A stretch of 7,231 nucleotides of DNA from Bacteroidota bacterium (lineage in GTDB: Bacteria > Bacteroidota > Bacteroidia > NS11-12g > UBA955), in NCBI GenBank assembly GCA_005788145.1, contig SXYY01000135.1, positions 1 to 7,231 on the forward strand. The letters are read 5' to 3'. Positions 1 to 6,530 of the stretch are shown in pieces. A program made the position numbers and the translations under genes. Each line of letters starts with the position of its first letter. Positions within the stretch are counted from its first letter, which is position 1. The notes under the pieces were generated by a model. The model ran no database searches, was not told the DNA's origin, and worked only from the letters and a program-made list of their open reading frames with translations.

Positions 1-1010
1 ATCAATCCGCAGTCGCCCGTCATGGGATTACAGAACAGAAGTTCCCAATGGTTTTGCCAACGGTTCAATCGCTGTATGCTCAAAAACTGATCGGTTTGGG
101 TCCATTGGATGCGGGCTAGATACTGGTCCTTCTCACTGTTTGTATTGGCGATGCGCGTTTGCTTGCTGTTGAGTTCGTAAATATGCACATCCACTTTGGC
201 ATTGTCTTCACCGGCTTTTGGGTATTTCCAATGGGTTTGCGATGGGTAAAGTTCCTTGCTGTTGAACATGTCCATCGAGAATTCCTTCACTTTGCTCTCA
301 TCGAAGTGATAAAAAGCGAGGAAGTTGCCGCTGGGCGACCACCGCATACCATTATCCATCGTAAATTCCTCTTCATATACCCAATCCACCGCGCCATTGA
401 TGATTTTGTTTTCAGCGCCGTCTGTGGTGATTTGGGTTTCTGTGGCCGACAGCAAATCATAAATGAAAACGTTGTTCTCCTTCACGTAAGCCACCCGTTT
501 GTTGTCGGGCGATAGGGTAGGATACCGCATACGTCCGGGTATGTAGGTGATTTTATGTGATTGTAAATCAACTACATAGCATTTAGTGGTGAATGAATGG
601 CGATAGACTTGCTGTTTTTCATATTGCACCACCATGAACTTCTCGTCGCCGCTGATTTCGTAGCTGCCTTGGGGCGGGATTTTGGAAAACCACTTGGAAT
701 CGAATAGGTTAGTGCTTGTGGCCAATTTCCCTTCGATGTCTTTTTTGATCAACAACCAATGTGAGGGGGAATTGGGTGTTGATTTGTCGGTTTCTTCCTG
801 AACAAACTCCAAAAAGTGTTTGCCATCGGGGGCGAATTCACCGAAGTTGCCTGGTTTGGGATACAAGGTGGGATCACGAAAAACCCGCTCCAATGTAAGG
901 CCTGTCTTTTCCTCAACCGCGGTGGCTGCTTTGGTTTCAGAATTCTGAGCGATGCCCACCTTCGCGATGAAAATTGCTGAAAATACAAGCACTTTTAAAG
1001 GATGCATCAT
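1..1010 (-). CDS. Dipeptidyl-peptidase IV family (S9B) exported serine peptidase, N-terminal part, cut by window edge
   Basis: Exported serine peptidase of the prolyl oligopeptidase clan; the family removes X-Pro or X-Ala dipeptides from peptide N-termini, probably in the periplasm here. Only the first 336 codons are visible. Residues 1-21 form a signal peptide (basic start, hydrophobic core VLVFSAIFIA, likely cleavage before Gln22). The rest is the eight-bladed propeller domain. Residues 209-216 read DWVYEEEF, the motif whose last two glutamates (214, 215) match human DPP4 Glu205/Glu206 and bind the substrate amino terminus. Arg137 in YRHS matches human Arg125. WSPSGNFLAF (224-233) and YPKAG (263-267) also match the family. 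The catalytic Ser-Asp-His domain lies beyond position 1, so activity cannot be judged. The start is the first of two tandem ATGs, overlapping the kup stop as ATGA. A tripeptidyl peptidase of the same subfamily is the main alternative, so I give no symbol. Confidence 0.9.
   Translation of the reverse strand, partial: MMHPLKVLVFSAIFIAKVGIAQNSETKAATAVEEKTGLTLERVFRDPTLYPKPGNFGEFAPDGKHFLEFVQEETDKSTPNSPSHWLLIKKDIEGKLATSTNLFDSKWFSKIPPQGSYEISGDEKFMVVQYEKQQVYRHSFTTKCYVVDLQSHKITYIPGRMRYPTLSPDNKRVAYVKENNVFIYDLLSATETQITTDGAENKIINGAVDWVYEEEFTMDNGMRWSPSGNFLAFYHFDESKVKEFSMDMFNSKELYPSQTHWKYPKAGEDNAKVDVHIYELNSKQTRIANTNSEKDQYLARIQWTQTDQFLSIQRLNRWQNHWELLFCNPMTGDCGL
1007..1010 (-). promoter_or_regulatory. ATGA stop/start overlap between kup and the S9B peptidase
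   Basis: The kup stop TGA (1009-1007) shares bases with the peptidase start ATG (1010-1008); a second in-frame ATG follows at 1007-1005. No Shine-Dalgarno sequence is seen upstream (A-rich AAAAGAATTAA). Such overlaps usually mean re-initiation by the terminating ribosome. That the peptidase depends on kup translation is inferred. Confidence 0.6.
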
Positions 1011-2950
1011 TTAATTCTTTTGAGTTGCGTACTCGCTCTCGGAGCAACGATAAGAGGGACAAGCTCTGTGCTAACCATGGATCCATCCAAACCAAACCAC
1101 TTCTCAGGTTTGCCAGAAAAATATCGCACAGCATTGTATACCTTCATGATGGTGTGGTCAAACAGTGGAAGGTCATTCTCTTGGCTCATTTCCTCTTCAA
1201 CCAATACATACCTGAAATCGCCAATCGATTTTTTGTCTACAAAGGCGTGATAGTGGTGGTCCAAGTCTATTTCTTTACCGTCAACCATTGCGCGAATCAC
1301 CGTTTTGAGGTAGATGCTAATTTTCTGTTGAATCCTGAATCCCAATCTGAACTGTACTTTGTATATGTCATTTTTTTCGATCGTATTGACCTTGTATTCC
1401 ATTGTGTAGGGTTCATCAGTAACTTCAATATTAATGAACCAGTAGAAATCGGCCCGCTTGGGTCTTTTGTGTAGGATGCTGTAAAGTATGGGAGATTCCA
1501 CCATTGATTCCTCTCTAACCTTTGACATGTAAACAAGGTGCGTGGCGTACTTCGGCAGTGTGGTATCCCTGCTCAGTGCGCGAAGTTTATCACGGAAAAT
1601 GTGCAGGTCTTCTTTTTCGATTACCGCATTTTTGATTTTTCCACCCCTCAGTGATGAGTACATGATCACAATGTAAATCGCTCCAATTAAGACGGTGAAA
1701 AATCCACCCTCAGAGAATTTCGACAAATTGGCAATCAAAAACACACTTTCAATGAGGAAAAACAAGGCCATGATGGGATAGACAAAGATCTTTCTATAAC
1801 GCCTTAATTTCATGAAATAAGCCAACAGGATACTTGTCATTAACATGTCAATGGTAATGGCAAGACCGTAAGCAGCTTCCATATTTTCAGCTTCTTTAAA
1901 AATCAAAACCACTGTGATACAGCCCATCAGTAAAAAAGAATTGATCACCGGAATGTAAATTTGTCCTTTAATATCACTTGGGTACTTAACTGTAAATTTG
2001 GGAAAGAAATGCAAACGTATCGCCTCAGAAACTAATGTGAAGGCTCCAGTGATTAAAGCTTGACTCGCAATAATTGTTGCCATACCCGCAATTCCAATAC
2101 CTACGGGTAAGAACCAATCGGGCATCAATGCGTAAAACGGCCGTTGTTCTCCCAACGTTTGGCCTTCCTGCCCTAGAAGCCAAGCGCCTTGTCCAAAATA
2201 GTTTACTACGAGTGCTAATTTGACGAACGTCCATGAAACTCTTATGTTCTTTCGTCCGCAGTGCCCCATATCGCTGTATAGCGCTTCTGCTCCTGTGGTA
2301 CATAGGAACACGGCGCCCAAGATGAGGAAGAAGTCATATTTGCTGTAAACCAATAAAGATAATGCGTAAGTTGGGGACAGTGATTTTAAAATTTCAGGAT
2401 GCTGCGCGATTCCAACAACGCCCAAAACTGTTAACATGCTAAACCAAACCAACATGATTGGCCCAAAGGATTTTCCTACGAAACTTGTCCCGGCTCTCTG
2501 TATCATGAATAATCCAATCAAAATTGTGATCACAATGGGCACTGTATTGAGATCCTCCAGGCCGTCTATTAACTTGAGGCCCTCGATGGCTGATGAGACC
2601 GATAAAGGGGGGGTGATTATACCATCGGCCAATAACATTGCACCACCAATGACCGTACCAACAATTAATTGAGGATAGCGTCTTTTTAACAGGTTGTAGA
2701 GTGAAAATATACCTCCTTCTCCTTTATTGTCTGCTCTGAGCACCAGAATAATATATTTGATGGTGGTTTGAATCGTGAGGGTCCAAAAAACAGCGCTTAA
2801 TCCACCGTAGACAAGTTCTTGGGTGATGACGTTGTCGCCCATAATGGCACTCATTACATACAATGGTGAGGTACCGATGTCGCCAAAGATGATGCCTAGT
2901 GTAATCAAAAGGCCAGCGCCGGTGACCTTGTTTATGTGAGAGTGGCTCAT
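1007..2950 (-). CDS. kup: KUP-family potassium transporter
   Basis: Inner-membrane potassium uptake protein, 647 residues (E. coli Kup has 622); the family carries out proton-coupled K+ import. The N-terminal two thirds (about residues 12-435) are hydrophobic with about twelve membrane segments. The rest is a cytoplasmic C-terminal domain. Family motifs are all present: GDIGTSPLY (23-31), whose Asp24 aligns with the essential Asp23 of E. coli Kup; RADNKGEGG (72-80); ADGIITPPLSV (108-118); TGAEALYSDMGHCG (219-232); and YFGQGAWLL (251-259). The start is ATG at 2950, directly before the family N-terminus, with no Shine-Dalgarno sequence. The TGA stop at 1009-1007 overlaps the next gene's ATG, so the two are probably co-transcribed and translationally coupled. 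Leucine codon choice differs from glnN and trxB: 3 of the first 20 are TTG, against 15 of 20 in glnN. The reading frame is intact and identification is firm. Confidence 0.97.
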   Translation of the reverse strand: MSHSHINKVTGAGLLITLGIIFGDIGTSPLYVMSAIMGDNVITQELVYGGLSAVFWTLTIQTTIKYIILVLRADNKGEGGIFSLYNLLKRRYPQLIVGTVIGGAMLLADGIITPPLSVSSAIEGLKLIDGLEDLNTVPIVITILIGLFMIQRAGTSFVGKSFGPIMLVWFSMLTVLGVVGIAQHPEILKSLSPTYALSLLVYSKYDFFLILGAVFLCTTGAEALYSDMGHCGRKNIRVSWTFVKLALVVNYFGQGAWLLGQEGQTLGEQRPFYALMPDWFLPVGIGIAGMATIIASQALITGAFTLVSEAIRLHFFPKFTVKYPSDIKGQIYIPVINSFLLMGCITVVLIFKEAENMEAAYGLAITIDMLMTSILLAYFMKLRRYRKIFVYPIMALFFLIESVFLIANLSKFSEGGFFTVLIGAIYIVIMYSSLRGGKIKNAVIEKEDLHIFRDKLRALSRDTTLPKYATHLVYMSKVREESMVESPILYSILHKRPKRADFYWFINIEVTDEPYTMEYKVNTIEKNDIYKVQFRLGFRIQQKISIYLKTVIRAMVDGKEIDLDHHYHAFVDKKSIGDFRYVLVEEEMSQENDLPLFDHTIMKVYNAVRYFSGKPEKWFGLDGSMVSTELVPLIVAPRASTQLKRIK

Positions 2951-3158
2951 GAGAATTTAGTGGGGCGAATTTAATGAGGAATTGATTTCGTGGATAAGAA
3001 ATAATTTCTATGTGTTCATTTTGTGAATAAGTGTGTGCGCATCGGTTTATTGGGCATTGAGCGATGTGGATGGATGGGTGAAAATTGGTTTCGACAAATG
3101 TTAAATTGACACTTAAAATGTAAGAACTTTGTGGCGTCGAAAAATACCTCAACCACAC
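2951..3158. other. Divergent kup/glnN intergenic region
   Basis: These 208 AT-rich bases separate two divergent start codons and must carry promoters for both directions unless these lie further away. No long ORF, RNA gene or convincing inverted-repeat operator was found. Near-matches (5 of 6 fixed bases) to the Bacteroidota -7 element TAnnTTTG occur at 3124-3131 on the plus strand and at 3095-3102 on the minus strand. Neither has a clear TTTG at the usual -33 spacing, so promoter placement stays open. Confidence 0.5.
3124..3131 (+). promoter_or_regulatory. Possible glnN -7 element (GAACTTTG)
   Basis: Matches five of the six fixed bases of the Bacteroidota -7 consensus TAnnTTTG. It would place the transcription start near 3138 and leave a leader of about 20 bases before the glnN ATG at 3159. 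A TTGACA lies at 3106-3111, too close for the usual Bacteroidota -33 spacing and wrongly placed for a classical sigma-70 pair. Chance occurrence is quite possible. Confidence 0.2.
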
Positions 3159-5330
3159 ATGTCAACAAAATCATCTTCCAAAAACGCCCCTGAAATCGAT
3201 TCAACAGTTCGCTACGAAGGCATTAGCAGTTTTTATGCCGATTTGGTATTTGGTCCGAAAGCCCAAGCCAACTATCTTTCAACGGCTGCGCAAAATGCCA
3301 TTGCCCAAGCGGCTAGCCATGGTCAGCCCATCTCACGGGAAACGTCCGATGAAGTTGCAGCGGGAATGCAGGCCTGGGCGTTAGATTTGGGAGCAACGCA
3401 CTACACCCACTGGTTTCAGCCATTGCGTGGGACTACGGCAGAAAAGCACGACAGTTTTTTCGAGCCAACAGGTGTTGATACGGGAATCGAAAAATTTGGG
3501 GGCAAAGCATTGGCACAGCAAGAGCCCGATGCAAGTTCATTCCCTTCCGGCGGAATTCGAAATACGTTTGAAGCGCGCGGCTACACTGCATGGGATCCAA
3601 GCTCTCCCGCTTTCATCATGCCGAAGGCAGGTGCCAAGACTCTATGTATCCCCACAGTTTTTGTTTCTTACACCGGTGAAGCCTTGGATTACAAAGCACC
3701 CCTTTTGAAGTCGGTGGCCTTTTTGAAATCCACAGCAACAGAAGTTTGTCAGTATTTCGATAAAAATGTAAAAACTTGTTCCATCTCTTTGGGTATTGAG
3801 CAGGAATATTTCTTGGTGGATGAGCAACAGTTCAAATCACGTCCCGATCTGATGTTTGCAGGTCGTACTTTGATTGGCAATAGCCCAGCCAAAGGACAGC
3901 AATTGGAGGATCACTACTTTGGCAGTATTCCAAATCGCGTGTTGGCGTTCATGGCCGATTTTGAAGAGCGTGCTCACTTGTTGGGTATACCCTTGCGTAC
4001 CCGTCACAATGAAGTTGCGCCTGCACAGTTTGAGTGTGCGCCTCAGTATGAGGATATGAACTTGGCGGTTGATCACAACTCCTTGTTGATGGATTTGATG
4101 GAGAGCGTGGCATTGGATCACAACCTTCGTGTGTTGCTGCACGAGAAGCCATACAAAGGAATCAATGGTTCTGGTAAACACAACAACTGGAGCATCATCA
4201 CAGATACAGGGGTCAATTTGTTTGCTCCTGGCAACAGTCCAGACAGCAATTTGCAATTTTTGACTTTCTTCGTGAATACCATCAAAGCGGTTCACGATCA
4301 CCGGGATTTGTTGCGCGCGAGTATCGCTACTGCTGCCAATGATCATCGTTTGGGCGCCAACGAAGCACCGCCAGCAATCATGAGTGTATTCGTGGGCCAC
4401 ACATTGGAAAATGTGTTGAATGATTTTGAGTCGGATGCAAAAGTGGGTACCAAAGCCAACGCATCGGCCACCATCAACGTGCCAAACATTCCAGAAATTC
4501 TTTTCGATAACACCGATCGCAACCGCACATCGCCATTCGCCTTCACTGGAAATAAATTCGAATTCCGCGCTGTGGGCAGTTCAGACAATTGCTCAAGCTC
4601 AATGGTTGTTTTGAATACCATCGTGGCCAATCAGTTGAAAAACTTCAAAGCCGAAGTGGATGCACATGTGGCGAAGAATGGGGGCAACACCGAAGACGCC
4701 ATCAAGCAAATATTGCGCACCTACATCACCGATACCAAGCGCATATTGTTTGGCGGAAATGGCTACGGGGATGAGTGGAAAGCAGAGGCCAAACGCCGCG
4801 GTTTATCGAACATTACCACTACCCCTGAAGCATTGCAAGCCTACTTGACGCCTGAGTCGGAAAAGTTGTTTGTTGAAAACGGCATTTTCTCTCACCGCGA
4901 ATTGGAAGCCCGCACAGAAATTCGTTACGAGACATATGTGTTGCGTTTGCAGATTGAAGGACGTGTGATGAACGAGTTGGTTAGCAGTTATGTGATTCCA
5001 TCAGCGGTGAATTACCAGAAGCGTTTGGCAGACAATATCAATGCCTTGAAGAGCATGGGAATGTCGGCCAGTGCATACAAAGCACAAGCAGAGATTGTTG
5101 AGTTCTTGAGCAAGCACATCAACCGCGTGTATGAGTTGAATGAGCAAATGACATCAGAGCGTGCGAAAGCCAACAACTTGGATCATGCCGATAAAAAGGC
5201 CTTGGCCTACTGCAATAGCGTGAAGCCGATGTTTGATGAGATTCGCGAGTGCTGTGATGAAATCGAGCGTGTTTGTGATGACGCCGAATGGACGTTGCCC
5301 AAATACCGCGAGTTGCTCTCTTTGAGCTAA
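3159..5330 (+). CDS. glnN: Type III glutamine synthetase
   Basis: Cytoplasmic enzyme making glutamine from glutamate, ammonia and ATP, the entry point of nitrogen assimilation. At 723 residues it has the length of the large GSIII class (about 700-730), against roughly 450-470 for GSI. A GSIII-specific N-terminal region (about 1-200) precedes the catalytic domain. Visible motifs include LGIEQEYFLVD (211-221) with metal-binding glutamates 214 and 216, RTRHNEVAPAQFE (280-292), NGSGKHNNWS (336-345), and RTSPFAFTGNKFEFRA (456-471) in the nucleotide/glutamate-binding region. A helical C-terminal tail follows (about 560-723). I chose the ATG at 3159; an in-frame TTG at 3129 would add only ten unfamily-like residues. 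No Shine-Dalgarno sequence is present. Leucine is mostly TTG, as in trxB, which suggests high expression. It stands alone on its strand with a 246-base gap to trxB; no PII or transporter gene adjoins it. Confidence 0.97.
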   Translation: MSTKSSSKNAPEIDSTVRYEGISSFYADLVFGPKAQANYLSTAAQNAIAQAASHGQPISRETSDEVAAGMQAWALDLGATHYTHWFQPLRGTTAEKHDSFFEPTGVDTGIEKFGGKALAQQEPDASSFPSGGIRNTFEARGYTAWDPSSPAFIMPKAGAKTLCIPTVFVSYTGEALDYKAPLLKSVAFLKSTATEVCQYFDKNVKTCSISLGIEQEYFLVDEQQFKSRPDLMFAGRTLIGNSPAKGQQLEDHYFGSIPNRVLAFMADFEERAHLLGIPLRTRHNEVAPAQFECAPQYEDMNLAVDHNSLLMDLMESVALDHNLRVLLHEKPYKGINGSGKHNNWSIITDTGVNLFAPGNSPDSNLQFLTFFVNTIKAVHDHRDLLRASIATAANDHRLGANEAPPAIMSVFVGHTLENVLNDFESDAKVGTKANASATINVPNIPEILFDNTDRNRTSPFAFTGNKFEFRAVGSSDNCSSSMVVLNTIVANQLKNFKAEVDAHVAKNGGNTEDAIKQILRTYITDTKRILFGGNGYGDEWKAEAKRRGLSNITTTPEALQAYLTPESEKLFVENGIFSHRELEARTEIRYETYVLRLQIEGRVMNELVSSYVIPSAVNYQKRLADNINALKSMGMSASAYKAQAEIVEFLSKHINRVYELNEQMTSERAKANNLDHADKKALAYCNSVKPMFDEIRECCDEIERVCDDAEWTLPKYRELLSLS

Positions 5331-5437
5331 AGGTTGGATTGGCAGCAATCCGGGATTTCAAAGCGCGCGTAGATCAACGTGTCTTGGTTGACCAATTGGT
5401 CTGTGCCAACAAGGGAATTTGCATCGCCAAGAAGCAT
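5327..5437 (-). CDS. Doubtful 36-codon minus-strand ORF behind glnN
   Basis: An ATG at 5437-5435 opens a 36-residue frame ending at TAG 5329-5327, which overlaps the glnN stop from the other strand. The frame stays open upstream to a TGA at 5536-5534 but has no other ATG there. The peptide begins MLLGDANSLVGTDQ and ends IPDCCQSNL. With the codons just upstream it repeats Leu-Gly-Asp-Ala at a six-residue spacing. I recognise no family. It could be a real small protein, the decayed 3' end of a lost gene, or chance; the absence of a convincing start favours the last two. Confidence 0.2.
   Translation of the reverse strand: MLLGDANSLVGTDQLVNQDTLIYARFEIPDCCQSNL
5336..5351 (+). terminator. Short hairpin after glnN, possible weak terminator
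   Basis: GGATTG (5336-5341) and CAATCC (5346-5351) pair perfectly around a GCAG loop, starting five bases after the glnN stop. The stem has only six pairs and no T-run follows (next is GGGATTT), so it is not a canonical intrinsic terminator on either strand. It could instead stabilise the transcript 3' end. Confidence 0.25.
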
Positions 5438-5449
5438 AGCATCGCCAAG
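5421..5449. repeat. 11-base direct repeat, 18-base period
   Basis: GCATCGCCAAG occurs at 5421-5431 and again at 5439-5449, and both copies are followed by a similar short tail (AAGCATA and CCATA). The spacing of 18 bases is a multiple of three, so on the minus strand both copies encode Leu-Gly-Asp-Ala in one open frame. This could be a local slippage duplication; only two copies are present. Confidence 0.6.
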
Positions 5450-5559
5450 CCATATGTGTAGATTTTCCGTTTCACAGAAAATACAATATAAGCAATTTGG
5501 GCGAGATTTCCAAATTTTGAAGTGTGAACAAAATCACGATAACTCCCGGAAATGGATTT

Positions 5560-5567
5560 TATTTTTG
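5560..5567 (+). promoter_or_regulatory. Candidate trxB -7 element (TATTTTTG)
   Basis: This is an exact match to the Bacteroidota -7 consensus TAnnTTTG, and the only exact match I found on the plus strand of the spacer. It ends nine bases before the trxB ATG, so transcription would begin only a few bases ahead of the start codon. No TTTG is seen at the usual -33 spacing (around 5532-5541), which lowers confidence. Confidence 0.35.
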
Positions 5568-5576
5568 TGGTGTTTT

Positions 5577-6521
5577 ATGGAAAAAGTAGAGTGTTTGATC
5601 ATCGGTAGCGGTCCGGCAGGTTACACCGCCGCTATTTACGCCGCCCGTGCGGATATGAAGCCTGTTTTGTATGAAGGCTTGCAGCCAGGCGGACAGTTAA
5701 CCATCACCACTGAGGTGGAGAATTATCCTGGATTTCCTCATGGCGTTCAAGGACCAGAAATGATGAACCATTTTAAGGAACAAGCCGTTCGATTGGGTAC
5801 TGATGTGCGTTTTGGGATGGTGACATCCGTTGAATTCAAACAAGGCGGTCCGCAAAAAGTGATTGTCGATGGTAGCCAAGAAATCGAGGCACAAGCGGTC
5901 ATTATTTCTACCGGTGCAAGCGCAAAATGGTTGGGTATTCCTTCCGAGCAGCGATTGAATGGTTCGGGCGTGAGTGCCTGTGCCGTGTGCGATGGGTTCT
6001 TCTACCGTGGTCAGGACGTAGCCATAGTGGGTGCGGGCGATACCGCCTGTGAGGAGGCTTCTTACCTCGCCAAGATCTGTAACAAAGTGTACATGTTGGT
6101 ACGCAAAGACGAGTTTCGTGCATCGAAAGCCATGCAACACCGCGTGATGAATACCGCCAACATTGAAGTGCTGTTCAATACCGAAACCGATGAGATTTTG
6201 GGCGATTTTGGGGTGGAAGGCTTGCGCGTGAAAAATAACGTGAGTGGCGAAACACGGGAGTTTCCGATCAAGGGTTTCTTCGTGGCGATTGGCCACAAGC
6301 CCAATACCGATATCTTCAAACCCTATTTGGAGATGGACGATCAAGGATACATCATCACCAAGCCCGGAACAAGCTATACCAATATGGAAGGCGTTTTCTG
6401 TGCAGGCGATGCACAAGATAAGATTTACCGTCAGGCCGTCACCGCCGCAGGCAGTGGATGTATGGCTGCATTGGATGCGGAGCGCTGGTTGAGTGCGAAG
6501 CATGCCGCGCCCCAATCTTAA
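5577..6521 (+). CDS. trxB: Thioredoxin reductase (NADPH)
   Basis: Cytoplasmic flavoenzyme that passes electrons from NADPH through FAD to thioredoxin; 314 residues, the usual length of the low-molecular-weight bacterial class. Domains in order: FAD-binding GSGPAG (10-15); PGGQLTITTEVENYPGF (37-53); redox-active disulfide CAVC (135-138); NADPH-binding GAGDTA (152-157); the region equivalent to E. coli HRRxxxR, here VRKDEFR (175-181), keeping the first and last arginines with Lys in place of the middle one; and the C-terminal FAD motif GDAQDKIYRQAVTAAGSG (277-294). The ATG at 5577 starts just ahead of the first beta-strand. The open frame extends upstream to 5379 but that translation is not family-like. 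No Shine-Dalgarno sequence is seen. Leucine is TTG in 12 of 15 cases. The next gene begins nine bases after the stop, so co-transcription is likely. A distant ferredoxin-NADP reductase lacks CAVC and is excluded. Confidence 0.97.
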   Translation: MEKVECLIIGSGPAGYTAAIYAARADMKPVLYEGLQPGGQLTITTEVENYPGFPHGVQGPEMMNHFKEQAVRLGTDVRFGMVTSVEFKQGGPQKVIVDGSQEIEAQAVIISTGASAKWLGIPSEQRLNGSGVSACAVCDGFFYRGQDVAIVGAGDTACEEASYLAKICNKVYMLVRKDEFRASKAMQHRVMNTANIEVLFNTETDEILGDFGVEGLRVKNNVSGETREFPIKGFFVAIGHKPNTDIFKPYLEMDDQGYIITKPGTSYTNMEGVFCAGDAQDKIYRQAVTAAGSGCMAALDAERWLSAKHAAPQS

Positions 6522-6530
6522 TTTCTTCTA

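Larger units (their letters stand above)
5331..5576. other. glnN-trxB intergenic region
   Basis: This 246-base spacer holds a small hairpin just after glnN (5336-5351), a direct repeat (5421-5449), a doubtful minus-strand ORF, and a perfect -7-like element next to trxB (5560-5567). From about 5451 onward it is AT-rich, as expected of a promoter region. A plus-strand frame in phase with trxB is open from 5379, but its translation does not resemble the thioredoxin reductase N-terminus. No RNA gene was recognised. Confidence 0.5.

Noticed and set aside
159..515. 118-codon plus-strand ORF opposite the peptidase
   Set aside because: The minus strand here encodes the DPP IV propeller with its conserved glutamate motif; the plus frame is a shadow.
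974..1474. 166-codon plus-strand ORF opposite the end of kup
   Set aside because: It overlaps the strongly supported kup C-terminal domain and the peptidase start on the other strand and shows no family features.
3106..3111. TTGACA considered as a sigma-70 -35 box for glnN
   Set aside because: No TATAAT-like sequence lies at 16-18 bases spacing, and this phylum uses a different promoter consensus.
3129..3158. In-frame TTG extension of glnN adding ten residues
   Set aside because: The added residues are unlike type III glutamine synthetase N-termini, and the ATG at 3159 gives the usual family length.
3837..4400. 187-codon minus-strand ORF opposite glnN
   Set aside because: Antisense shadow of the catalytic domain of glutamine synthetase, with no motif of its own.
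5462..5482. ATTTTC/GAAAAT inverted repeat considered as a terminator or operator before trxB
   Set aside because: Six AT-rich pairs with a nine-base loop are expected by chance in such a region and no T-run follows.
5379..5576. Open frame in phase with trxB upstream of its ATG, adding 66 residues
   Set aside because: Thioredoxin reductases begin a few residues before the GxGPAG strand, as they do from 5577; the extension has no family-like content and covers the likely promoter.
5697..6515. Long 272-codon minus-strand ORF opposite trxB
   Set aside because: It is antisense to a firmly identified gene; its composition (rich in His, Thr and Ile) is what reversed trxB codons give, with no recognisable domain.
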